DNA of 8,345 nucleotides from Deltaproteobacteria bacterium (GTDB taxonomy: Bacteria > SAR324 > NAC60-12): positions 1-8,345 of the forward strand of contig PBZZ01000046.1 in the NCBI GenBank assembly GCA_002730365.1, written 5' to 3'. The notes under the pieces were generated by a model. It had not been told where the DNA came from and searched no databases. It worked only from the letters and a program-made list of their open reading frames with translations. The translations under genes were made by a program, and so were the position numbers. Every line of letters begins with the position of its first letter. Position 1 is the first letter of the stretch. This document shows, piece after piece, positions 6,702 to 8,345 of this stretch.

Positions 6702-7271
6702 ATGCAAGCTGAGACGATCGAAGAAGTTCAAGAGACAGTTCGCCGAAAAATGGATAGTACACTGAACAATCTGCGACAGGAGTTCAACAACATTCATGCA
6801 GGCCGAGTTACGCCAGCTATGCTCGAGAACGAGAAAGTTGAATATTATGGATCTCCAACTCCGATTACACAAGTTGCCTCGGTTTCTGCACCAGAACCTC
6901 AACTGCTGATGATCAATCCTTGGGAAAAAAACATGATCAAGCAGATCGAGCGAACGCTTCAAGCAGCAAACCTTGGTTTCAGCTTATCCAATGATGGCAA
7001 TGTAATCAGAGCACTGTTGCCTCCCTTCACGGAAGAGCGCCGCAAGGAACGAGTCAAACAGACCAAGAAAATTGGTGAAGAAGTCAAAGTAGCCTTGCGC
7101 AATGTACGTCGGGAAGGTAACGACACCTTGAAAAAGATGGAAAAAGACAAGCTCATCTCTCAGGATGAAGAGAAGGGCGCTCAGGCAGATATCCAAAAGC
7201 TCACGGACGAGCACATCAACCTAGTGAGCGAATTGATGACTGCCAAGGAAAAAGAACTGATGACCATCTGA
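6702..7271 (+). CDS. frr: Ribosome recycling factor
   Basis: RRF, together with EF-G, splits post-termination ribosomes into subunits. The 189 residues are close to the standard 185. The protein follows the family from end to end: a first helix with MDSTLNNLRQEFNNIHAGRV, the beta-rich domain II (about 31-105) with VEYYGSPTPITQVASVS and LLMINPWEKNMIKQIE, the short NLGFSLSNDGNVIRALLPPFTEERR segment, then the two long helices with LRNVRREGND. Arg133, Arg136 and Arg137 lie in the tip region known to contact 23S rRNA. A weak GAGA at 6690-6693, overlapping the pyrH stop, lies eight bases before the ATG. The ten-base gap to pyrH indicates one operon. mraY follows after 31 bases rather than uppS. Confidence 0.98.
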   Translation: MQAETIEEVQETVRRKMDSTLNNLRQEFNNIHAGRVTPAMLENEKVEYYGSPTPITQVASVSAPEPQLLMINPWEKNMIKQIERTLQAANLGFSLSNDGNVIRALLPPFTEERRKERVKQTKKIGEEVKVALRNVRREGNDTLKKMEKDKLISQDEEKGAQADIQKLTDEHINLVSELMTAKEKELMTI

Positions 7272-7282
7272 GTCATACCCTA

Positions 7283-7305
7283 ATCCTCCCTAGGATCCTC
7301 TTTTG
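7283..7305 (+). promoter_or_regulatory. SD, TTG start and SD-masking hairpin of mraY
   Basis: AGGA at 7292-7295 lies seven bases before a TTG at 7303, which gives an N-terminus matching the usual MraY length. The SD lies within AGGAT (7292-7296), which can pair with ATCCT at 7283-7287 across a four-base CCCT loop. This five-pair hairpin could moderate translation of mraY. It is short and may be chance. The next in-frame ATG, at 7372, would remove conserved N-terminal residues. Confidence 0.5.
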
Positions 7306-8345
7306 CTCGCTAGCCTGCTCTATTCCTTGTTGCCTTATCAGATTTTCAAGTCCGTCTTCTTCCGCGGGGGGATGACATTCTTGACAGCTTACCTGATCAT
7401 CACTTGGCTGATGCCGATGACGATACAGCTTTTTCGGCGTTATGGAATCACCTCCGATTTCACAGCTGCTAGCAGACAGACAGGGCCGTACACCGGAGCA
7501 ACCCCGATTATGGGAGGTGGGGTGTTGATCGTAGGCATCCTGATTTCTTCGCTACTCTGGACGACTCTGAATCAATACATCATCGCACTGCTCCTGATCA
7601 TGCTTTCCTTCGGGCTGATTGGTGCGCTGGATGATCTGGCAAAGGTCTTTCACAAACGGCGCATAGAGAAAGGGGAAGAAGTCCGCAAGAGCTATAGTGA
7701 CAAAGCTGATGGCATTAGTGGCAAGGGCAGGTTGGCTGCTGAATTTGCAGTGGCTCTGCTAGTTGTTTTAGGATTGTACTTATACGTCGATATTGATGGA
7801 CATCTCGTTGTGCCTTTTGTGCCTATCGACGAATGGTATCCTTATCTGCCAAAGTATCTGTTCATTCCCTTCATGCTGCTTGTCATCGTTGGTGGTGCGA
7901 ATGCGGTCAACTTGACCGATGGGATGGACACACTGGCTACTGTACCCTTGATGACCTGTACACTCTTTGTAGGAGCCGTGGCCTATATCGGAGGAGATCT
8001 AGACTTTGCCACAAAGCTGAAAATTCCTCATCTTTCTCACGATATTAAAGAATTGGCTGTGCTTGCTGCTGCCATTATCAGCGCGGGTTTTGCCTTTCTG
8101 AAGTATAACGCACCTCCGGCCCAGATATACATGGGTGACCTCGGAGCCCTGGCGCTGGGCAGTGTTGTTTCAGCAATGTTCATCTTTGTGAAAGCTGAGT
8201 TGTTCCTGCCAATTGTAGGAGGACTGTTTGTTTTCTCTGCTCTCTCAACAATCATTCAGCGCGGGTTTTTTCGAGCAATGTTGCGTTTGCGGGGTCGGGA
8301 TTTTGCGGAAACTTATCGCTTCTTTCTGAAATCTCCCTATCATCA
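7303..8345 (+). CDS. mraY: Phospho-N-acetylmuramoyl-pentapeptide-transferase (C-terminus beyond the window)
   Basis: MraY moves phospho-MurNAc-pentapeptide from UDP onto undecaprenyl phosphate at the inner membrane, producing UMP and lipid I, the first membrane step of peptidoglycan synthesis. The frame is open from the TTG at 7303 to the window edge, 347 codons, and only the end is missing. Diagnostic blocks are TPIMGGGVLI (67-76), GALDDLAKV with catalytic Asp110-Asp111, GGANAVNLTDGMD (197-209), and YMGDLGALALG (276-286) with Asp279. The HH of the PIHHH-type motif begins at 347. Around nine hydrophobic segments alternate with loops. Compared with E. coli MraY as I recall it, the loop after the DD pair is about 15 residues longer and charged (119-140), and about six residues are added before the final His motif. 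The start has an SD at proper spacing and aligns with the E. coli N-terminus. Its position directly behind frr is unusual. Confidence 0.95.
   Translation, partial: MLASLLYSLLPYQIFKSVFFRGGMTFLTAYLIITWLMPMTIQLFRRYGITSDFTAASRQTGPYTGATPIMGGGVLIVGILISSLLWTTLNQYIIALLLIMLSFGLIGALDDLAKVFHKRRIEKGEEVRKSYSDKADGISGKGRLAAEFAVALLVVLGLYLYVDIDGHLVVPFVPIDEWYPYLPKYLFIPFMLLVIVGGANAVNLTDGMDTLATVPLMTCTLFVGAVAYIGGDLDFATKLKIPHLSHDIKELAVLAAAIISAGFAFLKYNAPPAQIYMGDLGALALGSVVSAMFIFVKAELFLPIVGGLFVFSALSTIIQRGFFRAMLRLRGRDFAETYRFFLKSPYH

Noticed and set aside
7833..8255. Open frames of about 70 codons on both strands inside mraY
   Set aside because: The mraY frame runs unbroken through this stretch with all its conserved motifs, so these are shadows.
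1..8345. Search for a novel defence, mobile or RNA-based system
   Set aside because: No repeats, attachment sites, transposase, integrase, tRNA or CRISPR-like array is visible. Nearly every base is accounted for by conserved housekeeping genes.

Overview
The window reads as a compact housekeeping segment of a bacterial chromosome of roughly even base composition. Genes are densely packed, with short gaps or overlaps and Shine-Dalgarno (SD) sites of the AGGAG type. A cleaved-type signal peptide and a standard MraY suggest an ordinary peptidoglycan-making bacterium, probably Gram-negative. The phylum cannot be fixed from this sequence. A deltaproteobacterial or SAR324-like marine lineage is a guess only.

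Layout: (1) positions 1-428, minus strand: the N-terminal part of an unrecognised exported, Glu/Gln-rich coiled-coil protein that runs off the left edge. (2) 429-652: a divergent intergenic region. (3) 653-4115, plus strand: three closely spaced genes, namely a membrane-anchored DUF2007-type protein, an RNase II/R-family exoribonuclease resembling the cyanobacterial/plastid type, and panB (pantothenate/CoA synthesis), whose start overlaps the RNase stop. (4) 4116-4276: a leader region with a possible promoter and a small hairpin. (5) 4277-8345, plus strand: rpsB-tsf-pyrH-frr, the widely conserved translation/UMP-kinase cluster, followed after only 31 nt by mraY, which is cut by the right edge.

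The second cluster couples ribosome assembly and elongation (S2, EF-Ts), UMP phosphorylation (PyrH), ribosome recycling (Frr) and the first membrane step of peptidoglycan synthesis (MraY, which uses a UDP-linked precursor). In many bacteria the genes after frr are uppS-cdsA-dxr, so mraY here is a notable arrangement. pyrH and mraY both appear to start with TTG, each with a recognisable SD.

No RNA gene, mobile element, CRISPR array or defence-like cassette is visible. I found no convincing new multi-gene system. The points worth a second look are the frr-mraY junction, extra loops in MraY, the DUF2007 protein with a membrane hairpin, the RNase start with an anti-SD-like upstream sequence, and the unknown exported protein at the left edge.
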